Assembly (NCBI RefSeq): GCF_000069185.1
Contig: NC_010397.1
Span: 3,596,001 to 3,660,000 of the forward strand
DNA length: 64,000 nucleotides
DNA from: Mycobacteroides abscessus ATCC 19977
GTDB taxonomy: Bacteria > Actinomycetota > Actinomycetes > Mycobacteriales > Mycobacteriaceae
Direction of reading: 5' to 3'
Shown here piece by piece: positions 47,566-57,974 of this stretch. Under the pieces are notes generated by a model. The model saw only the letters and a list, made by a program, of their open reading frames with translations. It had not been told where the DNA came from and searched no databases. The first letter of the stretch is position 1; every line of letters begins with the position of its first letter. The position numbers and the translations under genes were made by a program.

Positions 47566-47602
47566 CCGCAGACCCAGGTTGCGCCCGAAGGCGCTTTTGT
47601 TG
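47554..47602 (+). terminator. Intrinsic terminator in the mgtC leader
   Basis: Either the 9-bp stem AGCGCCTTC/GAAGGCGCT or the 5-bp GCGCC/GGCGC stem with a CGAA loop, ending in TTTTGTTG. It lies 50 bp before the mgtC start, so some transcripts should end before mgtC unless relieved. Confidence 0.6.
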
Positions 47603-47651
47603 CACTGATTTTTGTGCATCTCGAAAACACTGCGAGAGAACAGGACCCGCA

Positions 47652-48374
47652 ATGAGCCATTGGGATGTCGTCATCCGCATAGCACTCGGATTCGGCCTGG
47701 GTTGCGCCATCGGCATTGAACGGCAGTGGCGCGCCAAGAACGCCGGCCTGCGCACCAACGCGCTGGTGTGCCTGGGCGCAACACTGTTCGTCATCATGGG
47801 CGGCTACAGCTTCCACGGCCCCGGCGCAGATCCCACTCGTGTTGCAGCGCAAATCGTTTCGGGTATCGGTTTCCTTGGCGCCGGTGTGATCATGAAGCAG
47901 GGCGCCACTATCACCGGGCTGAACACCGCCGCCACCATGTGGGCCACGGCCGCCGTCGGCGCCCTGGCCGGTGGGGGGATGTACGAGGTGGCGGTGTTGG
48001 GGGCGGCGGCAATTGTGCTGGCCAACCTGCTGTTACGTCCGCTCGGTCATCTGCTTGACCGGCAGCCTGCGATCGGCCGCGAGGCAGCGCCCGCCGCGTA
48101 TCTCTTCGAGGTCACTACCACCGATGAGACCGAGGCGCACATCCGCGCACTGACCGTGCAGGCCGTCAGCCGACCGGAATTCGCGCTGCAATCGGTGCGG
48201 TCGTATGACGTGGAGGACGGCAAGCACGTGCGGGTGGTCGCGAAGTTGAGCGCCGAGGAGCGCAACGATTCGCTACTGGAGTCCGCGGTGAGCCGGCTGT
48301 CCATGGAGCCTGCGGTCTCGTCGGTGCGCTGGCATATCGATCGCGAGGAAGAGGTCGAAGCCAGCGAATGGTAA
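47652..48374 (+). CDS. mgtC: MgtC/SapB family membrane protein
   Basis: 240 residues. The N-terminal MgtC domain has helices with ALGFGLGCAIGIERQW, NALVCLGATLFVIMG, IVSGIGFLGAGVIMKQG and NTAATMWATAAVGALAGGG, the family signatures. The C-terminal cytosolic ACT-like region covers about 100 residues. MgtC supports survival at low Mg2+ and within macrophages, in part by acting on the F1Fo ATPase in Salmonella. It follows the structured leader. Several MgtC-like proteins exist in mycobacteria, so orthology to Rv1811 is not certain. Confidence 0.9.
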   Translation: MSHWDVVIRIALGFGLGCAIGIERQWRAKNAGLRTNALVCLGATLFVIMGGYSFHGPGADPTRVAAQIVSGIGFLGAGVIMKQGATITGLNTAATMWATAAVGALAGGGMYEVAVLGAAAIVLANLLLRPLGHLLDRQPAIGREAAPAAYLFEVTTTDETEAHIRALTVQAVSRPEFALQSVRSYDVEDGKHVRVVAKLSAEERNDSLLESAVSRLSMEPAVSSVRWHIDREEEVEASEW

Positions 48375-48440
48375 GCGCCGCACCGCTGCTCGTCGAATGT
48401 GAAGCCATTGCGGAATTTCCGCCGCTTGACCGCAGTAGCT

Positions 48441-49079
48441 TCACGCTCGGCGAAGTAGTTGGGCCGCCAATGCCTCCGGCTCGACACCGTCCGTGATCAT
48501 CCAGGGGCCGCCCCAGTCACGCTGCGCCAGATCGGCATACGCTGCCGATACCCGCTGCTGTAGATCCGAGTCACGCTCGTAGGTGTCGCGAGCGCGGTCG
48601 CTCTCCTGTTGTTCGCGCTGACGGGCGCGCTGCTGGGCCAGCTCCGGAGAAACGTCAAGGAAAACCTGCCAGTCCGGATGCGGCAGCCCGAAGCGCTCAT
48701 ACTCGAGTTGGTGCACCCAGCGCGCCATGTCGCCGCCACCGTCCTGATGCAGCCGGGCCGCACCGTACGCGGCGTTGGAAGCCACCCACCGATCTAAGAT
48801 CACCAGGTCATGAGAGCGGGTCAGCCCCGCCAGCTCGTCCCTTGCATCACGCCGATCCAGCGCGAACAGCAGACCCATCGCGTACGCGGACGACACCACA
48901 TCGCCGTGTCCACCTTTGAGCGACTCGGCAGCGAGGTCGGCATGCACCGAACGCCCGTAACGCGGGAAGTCCAGCGTCGCAACGGATAACCCCTGGGAGT
49001 TGCCGCGCGCTATCAACTTCTCTGTCAGCGTGCGCTTACCGGCGCCGTCCACGCCCTCGATCGCAATCAGCTGGCCCAC
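48441..49079 (-). CDS. tmk: Thymidylate kinase
   Basis: 212 residues. The P-loop IAIEGVDGAGKRTLTEKL, the DR motif LVILDRWVASNAAYGAARL and the LID region mark dTMP kinase, which makes dTDP for DNA synthesis. GTG 49079. Conserved position between sahH and mtrA (Rv3247c). Confidence 0.96.
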   Translation of the reverse strand: MGQLIAIEGVDGAGKRTLTEKLIARGNSQGLSVATLDFPRYGRSVHADLAAESLKGGHGDVVSSAYAMGLLFALDRRDARDELAGLTRSHDLVILDRWVASNAAYGAARLHQDGGGDMARWVHQLEYERFGLPHPDWQVFLDVSPELAQQRARQREQQESDRARDTYERDSDLQQRVSAAYADLAQRDWGGPWMITDGVEPEALAAQLLRRA

Positions 49080-49098
49080 GGCTGGTCAGCCTACGCAA

Positions 49099-49128
49099 AG
49101 GCCCCCGGCACCGAAGTGCAAGGGGCCT
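49099..49128 (-). terminator. Terminator of sahH
   Basis: On the minus strand: AGGCCCC...GGGGCCT arms enclosing an inner GCAC-TTCG-GTGC hairpin, then TTTGCG. The UUCG tetraloop and GC-rich stem make a stable structure directly after the sahH stop. Confidence 0.8.
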
Positions 49129-49147
49129 CTACGTGGATTGGCGGCGA

Positions 49148-50608
<1,461 letters not shown>

Positions 50609-50730
50609 CGCCACCTCAATCAAGTCTCTGAAGCATGTCAATTCAGCTGACACACACGGGTCCGTCACCAGGTTAGCGCGTGAGAGCGACGGATAGTTAG
50701 ATCAGGTACCGAGATTTACGCAGGAGCAGG

Positions 50731-51438
50731 TCACGCCTTGTCGGCAAGCGCGTTGGTCTCGACGAACGGGGACAACAACCGTGCCATATCGAGAGCCACA
50801 TCATGATCGGATTCCGGCGGCATCGACACATAGCTAATCGCCAGTCGCACAATCGACCTCGCAAGGATCGAAGCGTCCTCCTGACTCGCTGCCACCCAGC
50901 TGTTCATGAATGACTCGGTCAGCCGTGCCGAGGCAGGCACCACGATCAGCGCACTGTCCACGGTGACGATCCGCATCAGTTCGGGCTTGGCCTCGCCGGT
51001 GAGCAGAGAGATGACCATGGGATCGGCGGCACTCTCGGCGAAGAAGTCGGCAAATCCCGAATGCAGGGCCCCGTGAATGTCGCCGACGTGGGCATAGATC
51101 GCGTCGCCGACGGCGTCCACCAGACGATGTGCCAATCTCAGTGCGTACCCCTGGGCCAGGCCCTGCCGAGAGCCGAACTCGTTGTACAACGTTTGACGAC
51201 TGACCCCTGCGCGGCGCGAGACGTCGGACATCGTGACCGCCGACCAGTCCCGCTGGCGCAGCAGATCGCCCAGGGCGTCGAGGACCGATTCCCGAAGCAG
51301 CGCCCGCGCAGCCTCGGCATACGGCACTCGGTGCGATGAGCCGCCTGCGCGAAGAGCATCTGGCCGAGTCACACCGGGCAGCCTGGCAGGGACGCTGGCC
51401 GACGTCAATGCGTCCCTGCCGGGCAAAACATCGGTCAT
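50731..51438 (-). CDS. TetR-family regulator of the alkane operon (AlkX-like)
   Basis: 235 residues. The helix-turn-helix is [20 protein letters not shown] then [22 protein letters not shown] 51438 overlaps the rubB stop, so it is the last gene of alkB-rubA-rubB-tetR (Rv3252c-Rv3249c order). The M. tuberculosis counterpart represses this operon and responds to fatty compounds. Its likely site is the perfect palindrome at 53137-53155. Confidence 0.93.
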   Translation of the reverse strand: MTDVLPGRDALTSASVPARLPGVTRPDALRAGGSSHRVPYAEAARALLRESVLDALGDLLRQRDWSAVTMSDVSRRAGVSRQTLYNEFGSRQGLAQGYALRLAHRLVDAVGDAIYAHVGDIHGALHSGFADFFAESAADPMVISLLTGEAKPELMRIVTVDSALIVVPASARLTESFMNSWVAASQEDASILARSIVRLAISYVSMPPESDHDVALDMARLLSPFVETNALADKA

Positions 51439-51638
51439 GGCCGTGCGATCTCCACCATCACGAAGTCGGCCTTGGCCGCTCCGCAGTCCGGGCAGCTCCA
51501 GTCCTCGGGGATGTCATCCCAGCGGGTGCCCGGCTCGATGCCGTCTTCCGGCCAACCGAGAGCTTCGTCGTACTGGAAACCGCATTGCATGCATTCGTAT
51601 AACTTGTATTCCGAATCGACACAGGTCTCGTCGCTCAT
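51435..51638 (-). CDS. rubB: Rubredoxin RubB
   Basis: 67 residues with two CxxC-type knuckles, [16 protein letters not shown] and [11 protein letters not shown], that bind one iron. It passes electrons from a reductase to AlkB. The ATG overlaps the rubA stop. Confidence 0.95.
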   Translation of the reverse strand: MSDETCVDSEYKLYECMQCGFQYDEALGWPEDGIEPGTRWDDIPEDWSCPDCGAAKADFVMVEIARP

Positions 51639-51823
51639 GAGTCCGCTCCTACTACTTCGTCGAAATCGATCTTCTCGCGCACTCCACAGTCGGGGCAGCA
51701 CCAGTCGTCGGGAATCTCCGACCAGGCCGTCCCGGCCGGGAACCCCTCACGAGGGGCTCCCCGGCTCTCGTCGTACACGTACTGACATATAGGGCAACGG
51801 TACTGGGATATCTTGGCGGACAT
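51635..51823 (-). CDS. rubA: Rubredoxin RubA
   Basis: 62 residues with [15 protein letters not shown] and [12 protein letters not shown] iron-binding knuckles. It starts 2 bp after the alkB stop and overlaps rubB (ATGA). The two rubredoxins probably act with AlkB; no rubredoxin reductase gene is nearby. Confidence 0.95.
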   Translation of the reverse strand: MSAKISQYRCPICQYVYDESRGAPREGFPAGTAWSEIPDDWCCPDCGVREKIDFDEVVGADS

Positions 51824-51824
51824 T

Positions 51825-53054
51825 TTATGCCGCCCCTTCCGTCACGCCGTACCTGGCCAGAATCTTTGCGCGCTTACTCGGCTGGATGTTCACCCGGGTG
51901 ATATCGCCGTCATAGTGATCGAGCACTCGATGGTCCATGACCTTGCGCCACAGTGGCGGGAAGTACGCCAGGGTCAACATGGTGGCGTATCCGCTGGGCA
52001 GGTTCGGCGCGCCATCCATGCTGCGCAGCGTCTGATAGCGCCGCGTGGGGTTGGCGTGATGATCGCTGTGCCGCTGCAAGTGGTACAGGAAGATATTGGT
52101 CACCAGGTGATCGGAGTTCCAGCTGTGCTTCGGCGTGCAGCGTTCGTACCGCTCACCGTTCTTCTGCCGCAGCAACCCGTAGTGCTCCAGATAGTTCACC
52201 GTCTCTAGGAAGGTGAAGCCGTAGATGGCCTGGATGATGAGGTAGGGAATGACCGCGGTGCCGAAGATGGCGATGGTCACCCCGAACAGCACCACCGACA
52301 TCAGCCAGGCGTTCACCACATCGTTGCTCGGGTGCAACACAAAGCGGTTGAGCCGCTTCATGCGCGTGGCCTCCAGGTTCCAGGAGGACCTCAGGGCGCC
52401 CCACACGCTGCGCGGCCAAAAGCCCCAGAAGGTCTCACCGAATCGCGAGCTGGCGGGGTCTTCCGGAGTGGCGACGCGCACGTGATGGCCGCGGTTGTGC
52501 TCGATGTAAAAGTGACCATAGAACGTCTGTGCCAGCGTGATTTTCGAGAGCCAGCGCTCCAGCTCTTCCTTCTTGTGGCCCATCTCGTGCGCGGTGTTGA
52601 TACCCACCCCGCCCAGCACGCCGATCGACGCCGCGATCCCCAGCTTGGAAATCCAGCTGATGCCGTGGTCGAAGCCGATCCAGCTCAGGTCGGTGGCGGT
52701 GAAGTAATAGGCACCCAGGAAGAAGCTCGCGTACTGGAACGGAATGAAGATGTAGGTGCAATAGCGGTAGTACTTGTCGTTCTCCAGCGCCTCCATCACC
52801 TCATCGGGTGCGTTCTCACCGTCAGCCCCGAAATTCAGGTCCAGCAGCGGCAGGATCACGTAGACCAACAGCGGGCCGATCCAGAAGAGGACCGGCGAGA
52901 ACTGCTGCCAGCCGAGCTGGTTCATCGCGTAGACCAAAGCCGTCGCGATGAAGATCGCCGTGGGCGGGATCATGCCGTACAGCCACATGTAGCGCTTGCG
53001 GTCGCGCCACTGCGCGGCGGGCTGCGCCGGACCGGTTTCCAGGTTTGACGTCAT
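51825..53054 (-). CDS. alkB: Alkane 1-monooxygenase AlkB
   Basis: About 409 residues. A membrane diiron hydroxylase that oxidises medium-chain alkanes at the terminal carbon. The histidine motifs are HEMGHKKEELE, HNRGHHVRVATPEDPASSRF and HSDHHANPTRRYQ, plus NYLEHYGL. Six or so membrane helices precede and surround them. ATG 53054 follows GAGGAGAA; a GTG two codons earlier is possible. Confidence 0.97.
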   Translation of the reverse strand: MTSNLETGPAQPAAQWRDRKRYMWLYGMIPPTAIFIATALVYAMNQLGWQQFSPVLFWIGPLLVYVILPLLDLNFGADGENAPDEVMEALENDKYYRYCTYIFIPFQYASFFLGAYYFTATDLSWIGFDHGISWISKLGIAASIGVLGGVGINTAHEMGHKKEELERWLSKITLAQTFYGHFYIEHNRGHHVRVATPEDPASSRFGETFWGFWPRSVWGALRSSWNLEATRMKRLNRFVLHPSNDVVNAWLMSVVLFGVTIAIFGTAVIPYLIIQAIYGFTFLETVNYLEHYGLLRQKNGERYERCTPKHSWNSDHLVTNIFLYHLQRHSDHHANPTRRYQTLRSMDGAPNLPSGYATMLTLAYFPPLWRKVMDHRVLDHYDGDITRVNIQPSKRAKILARYGVTEGAA

Positions 53055-53136
53055 CGTCACTTCTCCTCGTCGATATCTGCGTGAGGTACGTCACCGAACA
53101 GATTTGACGATAAGGCATGTTTCGTCGCGTGTCTAG

Positions 53137-53155
53137 ACAAATCAGTATGATTTGT
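53137..53155. promoter_or_regulatory. Palindrome upstream of alkB, candidate TetR operator
   Basis: ACAAATCA-GTA-TGATTTGT, perfect 8-bp arms with a 3-bp spacer, 82 bp upstream of alkB. AT-rich in a GC-rich context and the only strong repeat in the promoter region. Confidence 0.7.
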
Positions 53156-53179
53156 AAAGTGCCTGGTGGCGCGCGTCAC

Positions 53180-53198
53180 CCCCGCAGGTCCTGCGGGG
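53180..53198 (-). terminator. Hairpin after the APC permease gene
   Basis: CCCCGCAGG-T-CCTGCGGGG, a perfect 9-bp repeat (7-bp stem with a 5-nt loop), 10 bp after the permease stop and before the alkB promoter. Confidence 0.65.
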
Positions 53199-53207
53199 AA
53201 AACCGGG

Positions 53208-54683
53208 TTACTGCTCGACGTCGACGCGCAGCCCAAGCACCGAGTGCTTGCGGCTGTAGGCGAAGTACACGATCACGCCGATGACCATCCAGCTCAAGGC
53301 GAACAACCAGGTCCGCACCGCGAGATTGAGCATCAACCACCCGCACGCCACGATCGCCACAATCGGTAGCCACGGCACGCCGGGCGTACGGAAGCTGCGG
53401 GGCAGGTCGGGCCGGGAGCGCCGCAGCACGATGACGCCGGCCGACACCAGCACAAACGCGAACAACGTGCCGACGTTGACAATCTCCTCCAGCCCCTCGA
53501 TCGGGGTGAGAGAAGCGGCTACCGCAACAAGAAAGCCAACGATCAGCGTGATCCGTATCGGTGTGCCGTGCGAGCCGGTTCGCGCCAGCTCACGCGGCAG
53601 CAGCCCGTCGCGGCACATCGCGAAAATAACGCGGATCTGCCCGAGCATCAGCACCATGACCACGGTGGTCAGCCCCGCCAATGCACCGACCGCGATCACC
53701 TTGGCGGCCCAGTCGACACCGTTGAGGTGGAATGCCGTGGACAGATTCGGATGGGAGTCAGCGACCCGCAGATCGCTGTACTTGACCATGCCCGAGAGCA
53801 CCACAGTCACCGCGACGTACAGGACGGTCACGATGACCAACGAAGCGATGATGCCGCGCGGCACATCCTTCTGCGGGTTCCGCGTCTCCTCCGCGGTCGT
53901 GGCGACGACATCGAAACCGATGAACGCGAAGAAAACGATCGACGCACCCGCGAGCACACCGAACCAGCCGTACTGACTTCCCGAGCCGCCCGCGACGAAA
54001 GAGAACAGGGACTGGTCTAGTCCCTGCCTACTGGAACTGCCCGCCTCCGCCGGAGGGATGAACGGTGTGTAGTTGGCCGTCTTGATGAAGAACGCACCGA
54101 CAATGATGACCAGCAGCACCACCAGCACCTTGATGGTGGTGATGACAAGGGATACCCGCGAGGACAGCTTGGTACCGACCGCGAGCAGCACGGTCAGCAC
54201 CGACACAATGAGCAATGCACCCCAGTCGATCTTGACCGCTCCGAGATGTACTGCGCCACTGGATAACCCAAATACCGTACTCAGATAACTGGACCAGCCC
54301 TTGGCGACGGTGGCCGCACCGACCGAGAACTCCAGAATCAGATCCCAGCCCAGGATCCAGGCGGCGAACTCGCCGAACGTCGCATAGGAAAAGGTGTAGG
54401 CACTCCCGGCAACCGGGATGGTGGAGGCGAATTCCGCGTAGCACATCGCCGCCAGCCCGCATCCGATCGCAGCCATGATGAAGGAGAGTGAGATCGCCGG
54501 CCCGGTGACGTTGGCCGCCGTCGACGCCGTGACGGTGAAGATACCCGCCCCGATAACCACCGAGACCCCGAAAACGGTGAGATCCCACCACGTTAGGTCC
54601 CTACGAAGCTTGGTCTCCGGCTCGTCGGTATCCGCAATCGACTGTTCGACAGACTTGGTTCGCCACAATCCGCTACCTGGCAT
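53208..54683 (-). CDS. APC-family amino acid permease
   Basis: About 491 residues with 12 predicted helices. The first helix, LTVFGVSVVIGAGIFTVTAS, carries the GAGIF signature of the cationic amino acid transporter group. FFAFIGFDVVATTAEETRNP is the conserved helix 6 to loop motif. Matches Rv3253c in position. Substrate probably an amino acid. ATG 54683 gives MPGSGLWRTKSVEQS; a short upstream extension is possible. Confidence 0.93.
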   Translation of the reverse strand: MPGSGLWRTKSVEQSIADTDEPETKLRRDLTWWDLTVFGVSVVIGAGIFTVTASTAANVTGPAISLSFIMAAIGCGLAAMCYAEFASTIPVAGSAYTFSYATFGEFAAWILGWDLILEFSVGAATVAKGWSSYLSTVFGLSSGAVHLGAVKIDWGALLIVSVLTVLLAVGTKLSSRVSLVITTIKVLVVLLVIIVGAFFIKTANYTPFIPPAEAGSSSRQGLDQSLFSFVAGGSGSQYGWFGVLAGASIVFFAFIGFDVVATTAEETRNPQKDVPRGIIASLVIVTVLYVAVTVVLSGMVKYSDLRVADSHPNLSTAFHLNGVDWAAKVIAVGALAGLTTVVMVLMLGQIRVIFAMCRDGLLPRELARTGSHGTPIRITLIVGFLVAVAASLTPIEGLEEIVNVGTLFAFVLVSAGVIVLRRSRPDLPRSFRTPGVPWLPIVAIVACGWLMLNLAVRTWLFALSWMVIGVIVYFAYSRKHSVLGLRVDVEQ

Positions 54684-54736
54684 TACGGCAGTCTCGCACA
54701 ACCCCCATGCTCACGACGGTTGATCACACCGGCTAG

Positions 54737-55660
54737 CTAAGAATTTGCCGCCGAACGATCCAGATCGGGTTCCAGATAGATCACCTGTGCTATCGGCACG
54801 GCCGCGCGCACTCGCCGTTCGGCGGCATCGATCGTGGCGGCAACCCGCGGCAGCTCGGCGGAGGGCGTGATGGCGATCTTGGCCGCGACCAACAGCTCTT
54901 CCGGACCCAGATACTGGGTACGGCAATGGATTACCCGCTCGACGTCGTCCGTACCAGCCAGCGCGTCCAGGATTGCCTGCTCCTGTATCGCGGTCGCCCC
55001 CTCCCCGATCAACAGGCTCTTCATCTCGACCATAAGCACGATGGCGATGATGCCCAGCAGCACACCGATGGCCACGGTGCCGATCCCGTCCCATACCGGA
55101 TCACCGGTGACGATGGTCATGCCGACACCGAACAACGCGAAGGCCAGCCCCAACAACGCACCGGTGTCTTCCAGCAGCACGACGGGCAACTCCGGATTGC
55201 GCGAGTTCCGGATGAACTGCCACCAGCTGGCGCCACCCTTCAGCGGCTTGGATTCCACGAACGCGGTGCGGAAGCTGTAACCCTCAAGCGCTATCGCCAC
55301 CCCCAAAATGGCGATCGCGACGATGGGTGACTGGAGATGTTCGGGTGCATGGATCTTGTGATAGCCCTCGTAGAGGGCGAAGACCGAGCCCAGAGTGAAC
55401 AACACCAGCGCGACCACAAAGGAGTAGAAGAATCGGCTACGCCCATACCCGAACGGGTGCAGGCGATCTGCTTCCTTACTCGCGGCCCGCTGTCCGTACA
55501 ACAGCAGACCCTGGTTGGACGTGTCCGCGATCGAATGCACGGACTCGGCCAGCATCGATGAACTTCCGGTGATCGCGAAGCCGATGAACTTGGCCACGGC
55601 GATACCGGCATTGGCCGCCAGCGCCGCGATAATCGCCCTCTTACTGCCACCTGCCGACAT
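54737..55660 (-). CDS. Cation diffusion facilitator (CDF) transporter
   Basis: 307 residues with about six helices. SSSMLAESVHSIADTSNQGL is the CDF motif with metal-site residues on helix 2, and DPVWDGIGTVAIGVLLG is the helix 5 partner. The C-terminal domain (IHCRTQYLGPEELLVAAKIAI) is the cytosolic regulatory fold. Exports Zn2+, Mn2+ or similar; the metal cannot be assigned. AGGAGAGTCG before ATG 55660 fixes the start. Not part of the M. tuberculosis order at this point. Confidence 0.92.
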   Translation of the reverse strand: MSAGGSKRAIIAALAANAGIAVAKFIGFAITGSSSMLAESVHSIADTSNQGLLLYGQRAASKEADRLHPFGYGRSRFFYSFVVALVLFTLGSVFALYEGYHKIHAPEHLQSPIVAIAILGVAIALEGYSFRTAFVESKPLKGGASWWQFIRNSRNPELPVVLLEDTGALLGLAFALFGVGMTIVTGDPVWDGIGTVAIGVLLGIIAIVLMVEMKSLLIGEGATAIQEQAILDALAGTDDVERVIHCRTQYLGPEELLVAAKIAITPSAELPRVAATIDAAERRVRAAVPIAQVIYLEPDLDRSAANS

Positions 55661-55692
55661 CGACTCTCCTTCTGTTCCCGCCCCTGCGGCCG

Positions 55693-56910
55693 TTACGCGT
55701 CCGCGTCGACTGTTGCCATGAACACCCGGGCATCGGACCGCCCGGTCAGTGTGACACTGCCCCCGTCGGCCGGCACCCACACCGACTGACCCGCACGCAC
55801 CTTCAGGCCGGCCCCCGAACCGTCCAGAGTCACATCGCCCTGGGTGCACAGCAGTATCCGCGGGCCCTTGATACCCACCTGGGTGGGCTCGCCGGCCGCC
55901 AAGTCGAAACGCGAAAGCGCGAACTCCCTGGCAGGAGTGCGGTAGCGGGTCTGGGCACCATCGGTAACCGTCTCGACATGTAGGTGCGCCTCGGAAGCGG
56001 GCGAAAAGTCCAGCACCCGAAGCAGTTCCGGAACATCTACGTGCTTGGGCGTCAGGCCGCCGCGCAGGACGTTATCGGAGTTGGCCATGATCTCCACCGC
56101 CAAGCCGCGCAGATACGCGTGCAGGTTCCCGGCAGGCAGGTAGATCCCCTCCCCCGGTTCCAGCGTCAGCCGATTCAACAGCAGCGAGGCCAGCACGCCC
56201 GCGTCTGCGGGATAGCGCTCACCCAACTCCAGGAGCGTGCGGGCCTCGCCGACGAAGCGCACGTCATCGGAGGACAGATAACGCACCGCCCCGTCGAGCA
56301 CCGCGGGCACCAACACATCCAGACTCGGCTGGGGAAGGGTGATCCAGGTGGTGAACAGGGCCCGTAGACCATCGGCATCGGATTGACCGGCCAGCAGGTT
56401 CACATACGGTGTCAGCGCTTCGACGTCGAGCGCACGGAACAGGTCCACCGTATCGCCCGGATCACGGAAACCCGCCAGCGCCTCGAAACGGTCTAAGGCC
56501 ACCACAAGTTCCGGTTTGTGGTTGCGATCGCGGTAGTTACGTACCGGAGAGTTGAGCGGCACACCCGCCGCCTCTTCGCGCGCGAACCCGTCCGCGGCCT
56601 GCTGGGCGCTTGGGTGCGCCTGCAAGGAAAGTGGCTCGTCGGCGGCTAGCACCTTGAGCAGGAAGGGTAACTGGTCACCAAACTCCGCCACGGACGCCGC
56701 ACCCAGCTGGCCGGTCGGATCGGCGGCCACCACCTCAAGCAACGACTCTGCGCCGCCACCGGTTTCCAGATATGCGGGGTCCGCGGGATGCGCCCCCAGC
56801 CACAGCTCGGCCTCCGGATGCGGTGTGGGCGTGGGGCGTCCGGTGAACTCGGCGATGGCCGTCCGCGAACCCCAGGCGTACGTCCTTATCGCCCCCCTGA
56901 GCAGATTCAC
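55693..56910 (-). CDS. manA: Mannose-6-phosphate isomerase
   Basis: 405 residues of cupin type I PMI. The zinc site includes LSLQAHPSAQQA and the YRDRNHKPELVVAL motif, with GEGIYLPAGNLHAYLRG in the cupin core. It interconverts fructose-6-P and mannose-6-P for GDP-mannose and the PIM/LAM pathway. GTG 56910 overlaps the upstream stop. Confidence 0.96.
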   Translation of the reverse strand: MNLLRGAIRTYAWGSRTAIAEFTGRPTPTPHPEAELWLGAHPADPAYLETGGGAESLLEVVAADPTGQLGAASVAEFGDQLPFLLKVLAADEPLSLQAHPSAQQAADGFAREEAAGVPLNSPVRNYRDRNHKPELVVALDRFEALAGFRDPGDTVDLFRALDVEALTPYVNLLAGQSDADGLRALFTTWITLPQPSLDVLVPAVLDGAVRYLSSDDVRFVGEARTLLELGERYPADAGVLASLLLNRLTLEPGEGIYLPAGNLHAYLRGLAVEIMANSDNVLRGGLTPKHVDVPELLRVLDFSPASEAHLHVETVTDGAQTRYRTPAREFALSRFDLAAGEPTQVGIKGPRILLCTQGDVTLDGSGAGLKVRAGQSVWVPADGGSVTLTGRSDARVFMATVDADA

Positions 56911-57974
56911 AGCCCGGATCTCCCCCCACCAAGCCGGGCGTACACCGAGGCCATTTCGAGCCGTGTCGAAAGCATCATCAACTGTGCCAGCTCCGAAGGC
57001 CTGGCCGCTACCGGGCCGAGGTCTGTGGTGCTCACCAGCTCTGCGTCATCGAGGCCCTCGATCCGCGCCGCGACCGATTGATAGTCGCTGTCGGTGGCCA
57101 ACGCCAGGATACGTGGCGGAGCCTCGGCACGAGGGCCGTCGATGAACTCGTCGTGGAACAGCGAACTCTCGCCAGAGCTCTTGCTCGCCAACGCATCCCG
57201 CATCGCTGCCAGCGCCTGCGCAAGCCCGCACGCGGTCGCGGTGCGTTGGGTCAGTCGTAACAGCGTAGCCGCCGCGTGGCCGGCAAGCGTCAGCGTGGCC
57301 GACCGATCACCGCACAGCACCGTGGGACCACTGGTCAAGCGCGCCGCAATTGCCTTGGCGGCATTGGTGAAAACCTCGCGCCCCACCGTGTTCCGGGACA
57401 CCTCGCCGTCCACCTCGTCGGCGATCGTCATCACATCGGGTGCCACGGACTTGTCCAGGACGCCAAGCACGGCGGCGCCGACGGCAAGGTGGTGAGCGAG
57501 GCTGAAGGTGTCCGGTACACGTAGCCGAGGCGCCAGCGAAATGGCTCGCCCGGCACCAGAATCGGCCAGGGGGCCCTCGTCGGGTGCGGCAATCACCACC
57601 CGCGCTCCGCGCCGGGTGCCTAGCGTTACCGCAGCACTGAGCGCCGGATCACCGGCGTCGTCACCGGCGATCACCATGACGTCAAGCGGGCCAACCCACA
57701 CCGGCGCCCGGGTGGCAGTCACGAAAGGGAGGCTCACCGTATCGGACAGCGCCCCGGCCAGAATCGCTCCCGCCGTGGCAGCGGTGCCCCGCCCCGAGAC
57801 CCACACGACGGCACGCGAACGATCCTCGGAACGCAACGGCTCCAGGGCACCCTCGGCGATTGCGGTTCCGACCGCGCGTACCTGTGATCCAGCCATGGAC
57901 GCCGCCTGCAACGATCCATCGAGGTCCGCCGCCAAGAGCGCCTCGGCGTCGTCCAGATCGATGGTGGCGTTCAT
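56907..57974 (-). CDS. SIS-like protein (Rv3256c family)
   Basis: 355 residues. Resembles a bifunctional phosphoglucose/phosphomannose isomerase-type SIS domain protein, with RAVVWVSGRGTAATAGAILA and DVMVIAGDDAGDPALSAAV. Encoded between manB and manA with overlaps on both sides, so it should serve mannose metabolism. Catalytic residues are not obvious, and function in mycobacteria is unassigned. Confidence 0.88.
   Translation of the reverse strand: MNATIDLDDAEALLAADLDGSLQAASMAGSQVRAVGTAIAEGALEPLRSEDRSRAVVWVSGRGTAATAGAILAGALSDTVSLPFVTATRAPVWVGPLDVMVIAGDDAGDPALSAAVTLGTRRGARVVIAAPDEGPLADSGAGRAISLAPRLRVPDTFSLAHHLAVGAAVLGVLDKSVAPDVMTIADEVDGEVSRNTVGREVFTNAAKAIAARLTSGPTVLCGDRSATLTLAGHAAATLLRLTQRTATACGLAQALAAMRDALASKSSGESSLFHDEFIDGPRAEAPPRILALATDSDYQSVAARIEGLDDAELVSTTDLGPVAARPSELAQLMMLSTRLEMASVYARLGGGRSGL

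Larger units (their letters stand above)
47509..47602 (+). promoter_or_regulatory. Structured leader of mgtC (candidate attenuator)
   Basis: Elements in order: GGAGGT (47509-47514, ribosome site), which can pair with ACCTCC (47538-47543); an inner hairpin ACTAT-GTCCG-ATAGT holding the start codon of a small ORF; AGCGCCTTC (47554-47562), which can pair with GAAGGCGCT (47587-47595); and a short competing hairpin GCGCC-CGAA-GGCGC followed by TTTTGTTG. This reads as a leader-peptide or metal-responsive attenuator. It does not match the M-box consensus. Confidence 0.65.

Noticed and set aside
47500..47602. M-box (ykoK) Mg2+ riboswitch upstream of mgtC
   Set aside because: The leader is structured, but the conserved M-box sequence blocks are not present; a uORF/terminator leader describes it better.
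50609..50730. SAH riboswitch upstream of sahH
   Set aside because: The gap is short and I could not find the expected stem-loop and pseudoknot arrangement.
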